Shown here one piece after another: positions 7,860-17,600 of a stretch of DNA of 64,000 bases. The DNA comes from Sulfurimonas autotrophica DSM 16294 (GTDB taxonomy: Bacteria > Campylobacterota > Campylobacteria > Campylobacterales > Sulfurimonadaceae). The stretch is from NCBI RefSeq assembly GCF_000147355.1, contig NC_014506.1, positions 1,860,001 to 1,924,000 of the forward strand. Direction: 5' to 3'. The notes under the pieces are model-generated. The model was not told where the DNA came from and searched no databases. It saw only the letters and a list, made by a program, of their open reading frames with translations. Every line of letters starts with the position of its first letter. Position 1 is the stretch's first letter. The translations under genes were made by a program, and so were the position numbers.

Positions 7860-9572
7860 ATGATTGATGTTGAAAAAATGATTACGAAAAAGTATCCTAA
7901 ACTAAAAAATAGTAAAGTCATAAAAGGTGCGATTTCAAAATTTGCAGACTCTGTGGTACATGAAGCCAAAATTAATAAATTTATACAAAAAAATAAACAT
8001 TTGGGAAGTTTTGAGTTTATAGATGAAGTACTACAGCATCTCAATTTTAACTTTTTGGTCTCCGATAAAGATATACAAAACATTCCTTCTTCAGGACGTG
8101 TTGTCATCATTGCAAACCATCCTTTAGGCTCTTTGGATGCACTCGCACTTATAAAACTTATCAGCAATGTCAGAAAAGACATCAAAGTCGTAGCAAATGA
8201 TTTTCTAGAAGTTATAAGCCCTATAAAAAACCTTCTTATCAATATAAACAACTTTAAATCGCGACAAAAAAAAGAAGCTATCACAAAAGTATATGCAGCA
8301 CTGGATGCAGAAGAAGCCGTCATTATATTTCCCTCAGGGGAAGTCAGCCGCGCAGGTCCGACAGGTATAAAAGACAAAATCTGGCATAAAGGATTTTTAA
8401 AATTTGCCAAAAAAGGCAATGCACCGATACTGCCTGTATTTATAGGCGGAAAAAACTCCAAAACCTTTTACTCTGTTTCAACACTCAACAAAAAGCTTGC
8501 AGCCCTGCTTCTCTCACATGAGATGTTTAAGCAAAAAAACAAATCTATTCAAATGATAGTGGGTGAGCTTATACCTTATGAAAATATTTTGCCAAAAGGG
8601 ATACAAAAAGAGAGACTTGTCAAACTCTACAAGAAACATCTTTATGCACTCAAAGAGAATCAAAGCTATTTTATCACCCAAAAACCTATTGCACATCCAG
8701 AAGACAGACGGGACATAAAAAGAGAGCTGAAATCTTCACAACTTCTCGGACAAACTAAAGACGGGAAAAAAATTTATTTGTATACCAGTGATGACAATAA
8801 TTCCATTATTATAAATGAAATCGGCAGACTCAGAGAGCTCTCTTTTAGAAAAGTCGGTGAAGGCATCAACAAAAAAAGAGATATAGACAAATATGACAGA
8901 TACTACAAACATATCATACTCTGGGATGATGAAGAACTTGAAATCGTCGGTGCATACCGCATAGCAGAATGTGCAGAAATTATACAAAAACTTGGAATCA
9001 ATGCTCTTTATACAACAACGCTCTTTAACTACAATGAAGCATTTATGCCCTACCTTGATGATGCTATAGAGCTAGGCAGAAGTTTTGTCCAGCCAAAATA
9101 CTGGGGTTCTCGCGCCCTTGATTACCTCTGGTTCGGTATAGGTGCTTATTTGAAAAATAATCCTCATATACGTTACATGTATGGTCCGGTGTCATTAAGT
9201 GAAAGCTACTCCAAAATAGCCAAAGATATGATTTTGTATTTTTATGATGTAACTTTTAAAGATGAAAAAAATCTGGTAAATGCGAAAATACCCTACAATT
9301 TTAAAACAGATGAAATACTTATAAATAATCTCAAAAGAGAATTTAGTGCCCCGGAGTACAAAGAAAATTTCAAAACACTTAAAAAAGCACTCGGCAGTAT
9401 CAACACGAATATACCCACTCTGTATAAACAGTATGCCGACCTTTGTGAAGAAGGTGGCATCAAATTTTGCGCCTATAACATTGACCACGACTTTTCAAAC
9501 TGCATAGACAGTTTTATAGTCGTTGATATTACAAAAATTAAAGACTCCCAAAGAAAAAGGTACATAAACTGA
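7860..9572 (+). CDS. Bifunctional acyltransferase, OlsF-like ornithine lipid synthase
   Basis: 570-residue two-domain protein. The N-terminal half is a PlsC/OlsA-type acyltransferase with NHPLGSLD at 86-93 (His and Asp spaced as in the HPxGGxD subfamily) and the FPSGE substrate motif at 157-161. The C-terminal half is a GNAT/OlsB-like N-acyltransferase (LRELSFRKVGEG, then DDEELEIVGAYRI and a segment ending WGSRALDYLWFGIGAYL). This order matches OlsF proteins, which make ornithine lipids, phosphorus-free membrane lipids often used under phosphate limitation. That would fit the nearby pst operon, though the two are not adjacent. The stop overlaps the next ATG (TGATG). A hemolysin-like acyltransferase of unknown product is the alternative. 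Confidence 0.75.
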   Translation: MIDVEKMITKKYPKLKNSKVIKGAISKFADSVVHEAKINKFIQKNKHLGSFEFIDEVLQHLNFNFLVSDKDIQNIPSSGRVVIIANHPLGSLDALALIKLISNVRKDIKVVANDFLEVISPIKNLLININNFKSRQKKEAITKVYAALDAEEAVIIFPSGEVSRAGPTGIKDKIWHKGFLKFAKKGNAPILPVFIGGKNSKTFYSVSTLNKKLAALLLSHEMFKQKNKSIQMIVGELIPYENILPKGIQKERLVKLYKKHLYALKENQSYFITQKPIAHPEDRRDIKRELKSSQLLGQTKDGKKIYLYTSDDNNSIIINEIGRLRELSFRKVGEGINKKRDIDKYDRYYKHIILWDDEELEIVGAYRIAECAEIIQKLGINALYTTTLFNYNEAFMPYLDDAIELGRSFVQPKYWGSRALDYLWFGIGAYLKNNPHIRYMYGPVSLSESYSKIAKDMILYFYDVTFKDEKNLVNAKIPYNFKTDEILINNLKREFSAPEYKENFKTLKKALGSINTNIPTLYKQYADLCEEGGIKFCAYNIDHDFSNCIDSFIVVDITKIKDSQRKRYIN

Positions 9573-10417
9573 TGAATGTAGAACTTACACAACACTGGAA
9601 AAACAATCTAGAAATTCTTGATGTTGCTTTTCAGCCTATAATCAATATTCAAACGGGTAAAATATACGGTGTTGAAGCACTGCTGAGAAATTTTCAGGAT
9701 GTCGGTTTTCGCTCTATCTTTTCTCTTTTTGACACAGTATACAATGAAAAGCTGCTCTACTCTTTTGATTTGGCACTTAGAGAGAAGGCTTTCAAAAAAT
9801 ATACACAAATTCAAAATTATAAAGATATAAAACTCTTTTACAACCTGGACAACAGACTTATATCAATGGAAAACTTCTCTACAGGAAATACAACAAAAAT
9901 CCTCAAAAAGTTCAATATAGAAAAAGCAAACATCTGTTTTGAGATTTCTGAAAGACATGAAATTTCCGGTGAATATGATCTGGAAAAAATATTGCAGCAT
10001 TATAAAAGTGAAGACTACTCCATCGCCGTAGACGACTTTGGCGTCGGTTATTCAGGATATAAACTTTTGTATGATTCTACGCCGGATATTATTAAAATAG
10101 ACAGGTTTTTTCTCCAAGGACTCGAAAAGAATAGAAAGAAAAAGTTAATGGTACGCAATATCACACATCTTGCCATTGAGCTTGGTATAAAAGTCATTGC
10201 AGAAGGTGTTGAAACAAAAGAGGAATACCTTACATGTAAAGATATAGGATGCCATCTGGCACAAGGCTATTTCATTCAAAAACCTACAAAAAATACAAAA
10301 AAAATTCATCAAATATATATGAATATTTCAGATATTATCAATAATAACAAACGCCATGATGATAAAAAAGTTGCCAAAAATGACAAAAAACACATAGCAA
10401 TAAGCTCATTGATATAA
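9572..10417 (+). CDS. EAL-domain c-di-GMP phosphodiesterase
   Basis: 281 residues, essentially a stand-alone EAL domain with no membrane segment. Catalytic and metal-binding residues appear intact: E35 in EALLR, N91 in YNLDN, E124 in CFEIS, D154-D155 in DDFG, K175 in IKID and E211 in AEGVE. It should hydrolyse cyclic-di-GMP to pGpG in the cytoplasm. The ATG shares one base with the stop of the acyltransferase gene, so they are coupled. The last 35 residues are Lys/Asn-rich and lie outside the domain. With two GGDEF genes and an HD-GYP gene in the window, it points to heavy c-di-GMP use. Confidence 0.92.
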   Translation: MNVELTQHWKNNLEILDVAFQPIINIQTGKIYGVEALLRNFQDVGFRSIFSLFDTVYNEKLLYSFDLALREKAFKKYTQIQNYKDIKLFYNLDNRLISMENFSTGNTTKILKKFNIEKANICFEISERHEISGEYDLEKILQHYKSEDYSIAVDDFGVGYSGYKLLYDSTPDIIKIDRFFLQGLEKNRKKKLMVRNITHLAIELGIKVIAEGVETKEEYLTCKDIGCHLAQGYFIQKPTKNTKKIHQIYMNISDIINNNKRHDDKKVAKNDKKHIAISSLI

Positions 10418-10438
10418 CCATCTGAAACAATCCTATAA

Positions 10439-10459
10439 ATTGATTATTTTTTAATCAAT
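10439..10459. promoter_or_regulatory. Inverted repeat upstream of glnA
   Basis: ATTGATTA (10439-10446) and TAATCAAT (10452-10459) form a perfect 8-base inverted repeat around five T. It lies 21 bases after the EAL stop and about 65 before the glnA start. A TATACT -10-like hexamer is near 10488. It could be a weak terminator for the EAL gene or an operator for glnA. The half-sites are too far apart (9 bases) for an FNR/CRP box. Confidence 0.4.
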
Positions 10460-10523
10460 CCTAAAGTTATAAATATGAATTAATAAGATATACTACTTGC
10501 AGATAAAATTCAGGAGAAAATTA

Positions 10524-11954
10524 ATGGGAAAATTCGTTAATAATATAGAAGAGTTCTTTACATTTTGTAATGAAAATGATGTACAATTTGTAGATTTAAG
10601 ATTTAGTGATATTAAAGGTGCATGGCATCACCTTTCATACCGTTACAGTGCAGTAAATGCAGAAAATTTAGAAAATGGTTTTCCTTTTGACGGTTCTTCA
10701 GTTGAAGCTTGGCAGCCAATCAATAAGTCAGATATGATTTTAAAAGCTGATGTACCTACCGCGTTTCTTGATCCTTTTACTGCTGATCCTACTGTTATTC
10801 TTATCTGTGATGTATATGATATTTATAAAAATGAACTGTATGAGAGATGTCCGCGTTCTATCGCAAAAAAAGCATTAAAACATGCTGAAGATATCGGAAT
10901 TGCCGATGCTGCATACTTTGGTCCGGAAAATGAATTTTTCATCTTTGATGATGTGAAGTTTGTTGACAATATCAACGAAATGGGATTCAAAGTAGATACG
11001 GAAGAAGGTGAATGGAATTCAAACACTTCTTATGATGATATGTACAATACTGGTCACAGACCGGGAACTAAAGGCGGTTACTTTCCTGTAGCTCCAACAG
11101 ACTCTATGGTGGATATGCGTGCTGAAATGATGCAGGTTTTAGAACAAGTCGGTCTTGAAGTTATTCTTGGGCACCATGAAGTTGCACAGGGTCAAGGTGA
11201 AATTGGAATCGTGTTTGGTGATATCATCACTGCAGGTGACAATGTTCAAAAATACAAGTATGTTGTAAAAATGATTGCACACCTTAATGGTAAAACTGCT
11301 ACATTCATGCCAAAACCTCTTTATGGTGATAACGGAAACGGTATGCACGTACACCAATCACTTTGGAAAGACGGTAAAAACCTTTTCTATAAAGAAGGAA
11401 ATTATGGTAATCTAAGTGAAATGGCTCTTCACTATACAGGCGGTATCTTTAAACATGCTGCTGCAGTTGCTGCATTTACTAACCCGACAACCAACTCATA
11501 CAAGCGTCTGCTTCCTGGTTTTGAAGCACCAAGTATCTTGACATACTCTTCTCAAAACCGCTCTGCTGCTTGTCGTATTCCATATGGAGCGGGCGAAAAG
11601 GCTACACGTATTGAAATGAGATTTCCAGATTCTTCTGCTTGTCCTTACCTTGCATTTGCCGTAATGATGATGGCTGGACTTGACGGTATCAAACATAAAG
11701 ACGTACCTACAGGACCGATGGATATCGATTTATTTGAGCTTTCTTTAGATGAAATTCGTGAAAAAGGTATTGTTCAAATGCCACACACACTTCGTGAAGC
11801 ATTAGAAGCTCTCATCGCTGATAATGAATTCTTAAAACCGGTATTCACAGCAGACTTTATAGATGCTTATCAGCACTACAGATTTGAACGTTGTGTTTTT
11901 CCTGACGAGGGTCGTCCTACTGCTTACGAGTTTAAAACTACGTACCAGTGCTAA
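10524..11954 (+). CDS. glnA: Glutamine synthetase type I
   Basis: Makes glutamine from glutamate, ammonia and ATP; the main ammonia-assimilation step. The ATG at 10524 ([11 protein letters not shown]) is preferred over an upstream in-frame start at 10497 because AGGAGA sits just before it and the length becomes the usual 476 residues. Conserved blocks are visible: [10 protein letters not shown], the ATP/metal region ENEFFIFDD and the [10 protein letters not shown] segment. The site adenylylated in enterobacterial GlnA (NLYDLP) reads DLFELS here. Phe near residue 404 replaces the tyrosine, so GlnE-type control should be absent, as known for Helicobacter pylori. Two tandem hairpins follow the stop. 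Confidence 0.96.
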   Translation: MGKFVNNIEEFFTFCNENDVQFVDLRFSDIKGAWHHLSYRYSAVNAENLENGFPFDGSSVEAWQPINKSDMILKADVPTAFLDPFTADPTVILICDVYDIYKNELYERCPRSIAKKALKHAEDIGIADAAYFGPENEFFIFDDVKFVDNINEMGFKVDTEEGEWNSNTSYDDMYNTGHRPGTKGGYFPVAPTDSMVDMRAEMMQVLEQVGLEVILGHHEVAQGQGEIGIVFGDIITAGDNVQKYKYVVKMIAHLNGKTATFMPKPLYGDNGNGMHVHQSLWKDGKNLFYKEGNYGNLSEMALHYTGGIFKHAAAVAAFTNPTTNSYKRLLPGFEAPSILTYSSQNRSAACRIPYGAGEKATRIEMRFPDSSACPYLAFAVMMMAGLDGIKHKDVPTGPMDIDLFELSLDEIREKGIVQMPHTLREALEALIADNEFLKPVFTADFIDAYQHYRFERCVFPDEGRPTAYEFKTTYQC

Positions 11955-11974
11955 GCATTTTTGCTTAGTATTTT
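11951..11974 (+). terminator. Rho-independent terminator of glnA
   Basis: CTAAGCA (11951-11957) pairs perfectly with TGCTTAG (11962-11968) around a TTTT loop, followed by TATTTT. The left arm includes the glnA stop codon. Confidence 0.8.
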
Positions 11975-11997
11975 CCCACTTTTAGTGGGACTTCTTT
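11974..11997 (+). terminator. Second tandem hairpin after glnA
   Basis: TCCCACT (11974-11980), loop TTT, AGTGGGA (11984-11990), followed by CTTCTTT. It is a back-up terminator directly after the first one. The palindrome TTTACATGTAAA follows at once (11995-12006). Confidence 0.7.
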
Positions 11998-12140
11998 ACA
12001 TGTAAAGCGCATCCCTAAACTTAAAACTCTTTCAAACAAACTTCTACAAACTTTTTATAATCAAAAATTAGATATAATTCCGCAATTAATAGTGTATGTA
12101 AGAGTGCATCTGTTAATAATTCAAGTAAAAAGGATTCATT

Positions 12141-13808
12141 ATGATGAATATTCCTAAAGGTAAATACAGACCTTATCCCAAAATAGAATTGCCAGATAGA
12201 AAATGGCCTGATAATACTATAACAAAAGCTCCTATATGGTGTAGTGTAGATTTACGTGATGGTAATCAGGCACTTATCAACCCAATGGACATGAACAAAA
12301 AACTTGAATTATTTGCACTCTTACTCAAACTCGGTTTCAAAGAAATAGAAGTTGGTTTTCCATCTGCTTCAAAAATAGAATTTGACTTTTTACGTAAACT
12401 TGTAGATGACAACTTAATCCCTGATGATGTTACTATTCAGGTATTGGTCCAGGCACGTGAGCATCTTATTGCTAAAACTTTTGAAGCACTTGAAGGTGTT
12501 AAAAAAGCGACCGTTCATCTTTATAATTCGACTTCTATTGCACAAAGAAAAATAGTCTTTGGAAAATCTCAAGAAGAGATTATAGAACTTGCCTTAGAAG
12601 GTGTTGATTTGGTCAAAAAATATGAAGCCAATCACAACGGAGAAATCTTTTTAGAGTATTCTCCTGAAAGTTTTACAGGAACAGAGTTGGACTTTGCAGC
12701 ACGTATATCAAACAAAGTAACTGCACGCTGGGGTATAAATAAAAACAGAAAAGTCATCATAAATCTCCCGGCAACAGTGGAGATGGCAACACCGAATATT
12801 TATGCAGACCAGATAGAGTGGATGAGCAGACATTTGGACAACCGTGAAAATGTCATCATCTCAACACATACACATAATGATAGAGGCACTTCTATCGCAG
12901 CAACAGAACTTGCTCTTTTAGCAGGTGCCGACAGAGTCGAGGGAACACTTTTAAGTAACGGTGAGCGAACAGGAAATGTCGATATTATTACCATTGCTTT
13001 AAATATGACTTCACAAGGCATAGATACAGGGCTTGATTTTTCAAATATTAATGAAGTCGTCAAAGTGGTTGAAACATGTACTGAACTTCCAACGCATCCT
13101 AGACATCCTTATGTTGGAGAACTTGTTTATACAGCATTTTCCGGTTCTCACCAAGATGCAATCAACAAAGGGCTTGCATATCAGCAGTCCAAAGAGGACC
13201 CTTTTTGGGAAGTTCCTTATTTACCGATAGATCCGGCTGATGTTGGACGTACCTATGAGAGTATTATCCGTATCAACTCACAATCCGGAAAAGGCGGTGT
13301 GGCTTATATTTTAGAGCACAACTACGGTTACCAGTTACCAAAGGCAATGCATCCTGAAATCGGTCGTGCAGTGCAGACTTTAAGTGATGAAAAGGGTCGA
13401 GAATTAGAACCTGACGAGATTTTGGAAGTATTTAAAAACACCTATTTTAATATTGAGGAGCATATCTCTTTTATAGACTTTACGCTCTCTTCAGATAATG
13501 GGACATCTACATGTACTTTAACATACAAGTATGATGACAGCGTCATTACATCGCAGGGAGAGGGAAACGGCCCTATTGATGCCTGTAAAAATGCACTGAT
13601 GAAAAAGTATAAAAATGATTTTAGTATAAAGTCATACTCTGAACACTCCTGTGGCGATAAAAGCACTGCAAAAGCAGTAGCATATATAGAAATTCAAAGC
13701 AAAGAAATTCTTTCTTGCTTTGGAGTCGGTGCAGATAATGACATCACGATAGCTTCCATAAAAGCTATGTTTTGCGCCTTAAATCGGGCGTTCAAACCAA
13801 ACTCTTAA
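12141..13808 (+). CDS. leuA: 2-isopropylmalate synthase (long form)
   Basis: First committed step of leucine biosynthesis, condensing acetyl-CoA with 2-ketoisovalerate. The 555-residue protein matches the long LeuA form. The catalytic barrel begins with CSVDLRDGNQALINPM near 35. The metal-binding HTHNDRGTS and the TLLSNGERTGN block lie near 245-280. The C-terminal about 120 residues are the LeuA allosteric domain (leucine feedback) with TCTLTYKYDDSVI. AAAGGA precedes the ATG pair at 12141. It is alone on the plus strand with its own 5' spacer after the glnA terminators. It converges on PBP1A with a 4-base overlap. Confidence 0.95.
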   Translation: MMNIPKGKYRPYPKIELPDRKWPDNTITKAPIWCSVDLRDGNQALINPMDMNKKLELFALLLKLGFKEIEVGFPSASKIEFDFLRKLVDDNLIPDDVTIQVLVQAREHLIAKTFEALEGVKKATVHLYNSTSIAQRKIVFGKSQEEIIELALEGVDLVKKYEANHNGEIFLEYSPESFTGTELDFAARISNKVTARWGINKNRKVIINLPATVEMATPNIYADQIEWMSRHLDNRENVIISTHTHNDRGTSIAATELALLAGADRVEGTLLSNGERTGNVDIITIALNMTSQGIDTGLDFSNINEVVKVVETCTELPTHPRHPYVGELVYTAFSGSHQDAINKGLAYQQSKEDPFWEVPYLPIDPADVGRTYESIIRINSQSGKGGVAYILEHNYGYQLPKAMHPEIGRAVQTLSDEKGRELEPDEILEVFKNTYFNIEEHISFIDFTLSSDNGTSTCTLTYKYDDSVITSQGEGNGPIDACKNALMKKYKNDFSIKSYSEHSCGDKSTAKAVAYIEIQSKEILSCFGVGADNDITIASIKAMFCALNRAFKPNS

Positions 13809-15820
13809 AATAGAAGTTCGGCTTCCGGGTCGACTTCCTGTTCTCTTCTTGGTGGTTTTGAAATATCGCTGAAATACTCTTTTTTGCCATTTATATCTAC
13901 TTCAATAATCCCCTCGGGTACATCAAATTTTCTTTTTATCTGCGGATATAATTTCAATACATTTCTAAAATAATAAGCAAATGCAGGACCGGAAACACGT
14001 CCTCCCGTCTCTTTATGATACATCGGTGTATTGTCATCATTTCCAAACCAGACAACAGTCTCAACAGTAGGAGAATAACCGGCAAACCAGGCATCTATGT
14101 TGTTATTTGTCGTTCCTGTCTTTCCTGCAAGTTCTATACCTCTGACCCTTGCTCTTCGTCCTGTTCCTCTTCGTACTACATCACGCAGTATTGTAGTCAT
14201 TATAAAAGCCTGCGTCGGTGCGGTTATATAATAAGAAATATCCTGCTTTTCATAAATTGTACTGCCGCCTTGATCTATACTGGCTATTAAGTGAGGCTTG
14301 ACCTGAATCCCGTAGTTTGAAAATGAAGTATAGTATTGTGCAAGTTCAAGCGGAGACATGGACATTGTACCAAGTGAAATAGACAAATCATTGGGAAGAC
14401 TTTTGAAATGAAAGCGTTTGAGCTCTTTAAGCAGCTGAGAAAGGCCTATATCATTCACAAGATTAATAGTTGCAAGGTTTCTCGAGTGAATTAACGCTTC
14501 TCGTAAGGTAATAAGTCCTTTATAATTTTTTTCATAATTTCTAGGCTGCCACTTCATCTCTTGCCCGTTTTTTTCATACTCATACGTTTGAGCAATATCT
14601 ACAAGTTTTGTAGCACCGGAATAGCCTAAATCAATCGCCACCTGGTATATAAAAGGTTTAAAAGCAGAGCCTGGTTGACGCCTACCTTGTGTCGCACGAT
14701 TATAAGAGCTTTGTTTATAATCAACACTCCCCACAAGTGCCAAAATATCTCCACTTTTAGAATCAAGTGATACTAGAGCTCCGTTTAACTGAGAAACATT
14801 GACATCCTGAACTTTAAATTCTTCATCTGCATTTGCCAGTGCTTTTTGTAACTTTTTTTCATCTTTTTCTTTGTATTTTTTAATTCTTTTAAGTGCTGAA
14901 GTATATGCATATTGCAATGATTGACGGGCAACATCTTGAAGCTTCAGATCAATCGTAGTATATATTTCATACCCGCCTGTTTTCAAATCATTCAGTCCCA
15001 TCTCTCTAAATCTGCGTGCAACTTCATCCACAATAAAAGGTGCTTTGTTTTGTGTAAGCGTGTCATCATAGACAACAGGTGTTTCTGCCAAAGCTTTTTC
15101 AAAAGCTGCATCATCAATCCAGCCTAACGTATGCATTCTTGTAATAACTCGGTTGGCTCTGCCCATAGAAATATCGTAGTTTTTTGTAGGGGCATAGGTA
15201 CTTGGTGCTTTTGGCAGACCTACAAGTATTGCCATCTCTTTGAGTGTCAAGTCAGAGAGTTTTTTATGAAAATAACCGTCTGCTGCTGTTTTTACACCAT
15301 AATAGCCATGCCCAAAATAAATTTCATTTAAATAACGTTCCAAGATCTGTTCTTTTGTCAGTGCATTTTCAAGTTTATATGAATATATCAGTTCTTTTAT
15401 CTTTCGTGAAAGTTTTTTCTCTCTTGTCAAAAGCTTATTCTTTACCAGCTGCTGTGTAATCGTACTCGCACCTTCAACCATTTTTCTTGCTTTTATATCT
15501 TTTATGATTGCACGAAAAATTGCATCGAAATTAACCCCTGAATGTTCAAAAAAAGTTGTATCCTCAATGGCTACAAGCGCTTCGACAATTCTTGGAGGAA
15601 TTTCATTGAATGAAGCATAATATCTATGTTGTTTATCAAAGATATTGGCTATTTTTTCTCCATGTTTATCATATATTCTGCTTGTTTGCTTTGGCTTGTA
15701 ATTTACCAGCGAAGAGATGTCATAATCATAACTTACCAGGTAATAGCCAAGGATTATAAAAGGAGATAAAAACCCTAAAACCAGCAACGTTATAAATGTT
15801 TTTTTCAATATTTTTTTCAT
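13805..15820 (-). CDS. Class A penicillin-binding protein 1A
   Basis: Bifunctional peptidoglycan glycosyltransferase/transpeptidase of 671 residues. A short cytoplasmic tail and single TM (about 8-30) anchor it. The GT51 domain shows the catalytic Glu86 in AIEDTTFFEHSG and the GASTITQQLVKN block (117-128). The transpeptidase has S385 in SAFK, SRN (446-448) and KTGT (567-570), so both activities look intact. It ends a run of overlapping minus-strand genes from alaS; its ATG overlaps the ABC ATPase stop by 4 bases. Gene symbols for this family vary (mrcA, pbpA), so none is given. Confidence 0.94.
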   Translation of the reverse strand: MKKILKKTFITLLVLGFLSPFIILGYYLVSYDYDISSLVNYKPKQTSRIYDKHGEKIANIFDKQHRYYASFNEIPPRIVEALVAIEDTTFFEHSGVNFDAIFRAIIKDIKARKMVEGASTITQQLVKNKLLTREKKLSRKIKELIYSYKLENALTKEQILERYLNEIYFGHGYYGVKTAADGYFHKKLSDLTLKEMAILVGLPKAPSTYAPTKNYDISMGRANRVITRMHTLGWIDDAAFEKALAETPVVYDDTLTQNKAPFIVDEVARRFREMGLNDLKTGGYEIYTTIDLKLQDVARQSLQYAYTSALKRIKKYKEKDEKKLQKALANADEEFKVQDVNVSQLNGALVSLDSKSGDILALVGSVDYKQSSYNRATQGRRQPGSAFKPFIYQVAIDLGYSGATKLVDIAQTYEYEKNGQEMKWQPRNYEKNYKGLITLREALIHSRNLATINLVNDIGLSQLLKELKRFHFKSLPNDLSISLGTMSMSPLELAQYYTSFSNYGIQVKPHLIASIDQGGSTIYEKQDISYYITAPTQAFIMTTILRDVVRRGTGRRARVRGIELAGKTGTTNNNIDAWFAGYSPTVETVVWFGNDDNTPMYHKETGGRVSGPAFAYYFRNVLKLYPQIKRKFDVPEGIIEVDINGKKEYFSDISKPPRREQEVDPEAELLF

Positions 15821-16509
15821 ATTCTAAATTCCCTGTTGGCAAAATTTGCCTCTATCAATATTTTTGTATATTCTTGTTTTGGGTTTTGCATCACTTCATT
15901 CATTTTTCCGCTTTCAATGATTTTTCCATTTTTGATAATTGCTACACCCTCGCATAATTCTCTTGCAGAAATAATGTCATGTGTCACAAAAAGCATTTTA
16001 AACTGCTCTTTTTTTTGAAGTTTTTTTAGTAGTTGTATAATCATCTCTTTTGTATCCGGATCAAGTGCCGTTGTCGGCTCATCAAGTAAGAGTAATTTTG
16101 GTTTTGATTCTAACGCAATTGCGATGACAACACGCTGAAGTTGTCCCCCTGAGAGTTCAGGTACAAACCGATCAAGTAAACCATAACTCAGGCCCACTTC
16201 ATCAAAAAGTTCCTGCACTCTTTTTATGTCACTGAAAAACTGTTTTTTTATTTTTGTAAGAGGAGAGAGCGCTGTAAAAGGGTTCTGTGGAACAAAAGAG
16301 ACTGTTTTGCCTCCAATTAATTCAAAGTCAAAATTATCTTCGAGTTGAAGCTTCATCTCTTTTGGAAGCATCCCCAAAAGAGCTTTAATCGTTAGACTTT
16401 TACCGCTCCCGCTTTGTCCTATCAGTGCCAATGAAGATGAAATATCAAATGCGATATCCACCAAAGCCTCATTATTATAAATAATTTTGAGTTTTGAGAC
16501 ATTCATCAT
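15817..16509 (-). CDS. ABC transporter ATP-binding protein, oligopeptide/nickel type
   Basis: Soluble ATPase of about 230 residues of the OppD/DppD-like class. Walker A is IGQSGSGKSLT, the Q-loop is in VPQNPFTALSP, the signature LSGGQLQRV and Walker B LLLLDEPTTALDP are intact, and the switch His is in VTHD. I place the start at 16509, where ATG overlaps the bioF stop (ATGA); the longer frame lacks a ribosome site. No permease or binding protein lies nearby, and it is sandwiched between bioF and PBP1A, so its substrate cannot be told from context. It might serve a permease encoded elsewhere. Confidence 0.85.
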   Translation of the reverse strand: MMNVSKLKIIYNNEALVDIAFDISSSLALIGQSGSGKSLTIKALLGMLPKEMKLQLEDNFDFELIGGKTVSFVPQNPFTALSPLTKIKKQFFSDIKRVQELFDEVGLSYGLLDRFVPELSGGQLQRVVIAIALESKPKLLLLDEPTTALDPDTKEMIIQLLKKLQKKEQFKMLFVTHDIISARELCEGVAIIKNGKIIESGKMNEVMQNPKQEYTKILIEANFANREFRI

Positions 16510-17600
16510 ATCATACCTGCCAATTGTCTGCATACATCTCGTAGAGATTCGCTGCTCTCGCCCAGTCTGGCTATTAAACGAATGATTGCCGATGAAACTG
16601 TGGGCTGCCGTATCGCTCCTACACTATAGTTACATGTAAGCAGCTTGTTTTTTATTTCTATAACTTTTTTATTATCGCCAATGCCAATAGGAACAATCAA
16701 GCCCTTTACATGTAAGCCCAATTCTTCTAAAACTATTGTTTGGCGGAGTGCTATCTCTTTTTTTAAAGTTTCACTGTTTGATAAGATGTATTTGAGTGCA
16801 TTATGTGCCAAAAGCGTATCATACAAAGAGAGTGAAGTCGCGTAAATAATGGGTTTCGCACGATTTAAAAGGTATTCTGATATATGCTGTGAAGAAAGTA
16901 TAAAAGCACCAAAACTTCCATATGCTTTGCCAAGCGTTCCCATTTTTATGTAATTTTCTTTTATTTCAATCCCATAGTAGTCAAAAATACCCATCAGCTT
17001 TTCTCCAACTACACCGCTGCTATGTGCTTCATCTACAATCAAAAGAGCTTGTGCCTCATCACAAAGAGAAAACACCTCTTTGTCGCACAAATCACCGTCC
17101 ATAGAGTAAATCCCTTCAACCGCAACGATTTTTCGTTTGGCATTTGAATTTTGCAGCAATCTTTTTAACGCCTGCATATCATTATGCTTAAAAAATACTA
17201 CATCAATATTGTGTAGCTGTGAAGCAAGCACGCCTGAAGCATGGTACAGTTCATCCATAAAAAGCGTATCGCCTCTGCGAACAAGTGATTCTATCAAAGC
17301 AATGTTTGCATTAAAACCGCTGCCTAAAACTATGCCTGCTTCAAAATCATTGGCTCTGCACAAAGCATCTTCAAAATCTTTATGTATTTGATGGTAGCCG
17401 TTTACAAGCATAGAGGCTTTGGAATTGTTCAAAGGATACCCGGCTAATTGTTTACATGTAAGCGTATGAAGTTCTTTATGATGCGAAAGTCCAAGGTAAT
17501 CATTTGAGGCAAAATCGTGCAGTCTGTTGTCTACAATTTCACGTGTTCTGTAACGCCCTGCCCGTTTAAGAGCTTTGAGCTCTTTTTCATAAGGGTTCAT
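16506..17600 (-). CDS. bioF: 8-amino-7-oxononanoate synthase
   Basis: PLP enzyme that joins pimeloyl-ACP (or CoA) and alanine in biotin synthesis. 364 residues, slightly short for the family. The alpha-oxoamine synthase landmarks are FASNDYLGLSHH near 29-40, the His-rich MDELYHASG, DEAHSSGVVG, and the PLP lysine K225 in TLGKAYGS. The start ATG overlaps the GGDEF stop by 4 bases and the stop overlaps the ABC ATPase start, so it is translated as part of the chain. Other bio genes are not in the window. The gene carries three copies of the TACATGTA palindrome. A related family member (Kbl) is unlikely given the length and motifs. Confidence 0.92.
   Translation of the reverse strand: MNPYEKELKALKRAGRYRTREIVDNRLHDFASNDYLGLSHHKELHTLTCKQLAGYPLNNSKASMLVNGYHQIHKDFEDALCRANDFEAGIVLGSGFNANIALIESLVRRGDTLFMDELYHASGVLASQLHNIDVVFFKHNDMQALKRLLQNSNAKRKIVAVEGIYSMDGDLCDKEVFSLCDEAQALLIVDEAHSSGVVGEKLMGIFDYYGIEIKENYIKMGTLGKAYGSFGAFILSSQHISEYLLNRAKPIIYATSLSLYDTLLAHNALKYILSNSETLKKEIALRQTIVLEELGLHVKGLIVPIGIGDNKKVIEIKNKLLTCNYSVGAIRQPTVSSAIIRLIARLGESSESLRDVCRQLAGMI

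Noticed and set aside
7823-8461. 212-codon frame antisense to the acyltransferase gene
   Set aside because: The plus-strand gene has clear NHPLG and FPSGE motifs; the antisense frame has none.
10439-10459. FNR/CRP box before glnA
   Set aside because: TTGAT and ATCAA are present but 9 bases apart instead of 4.
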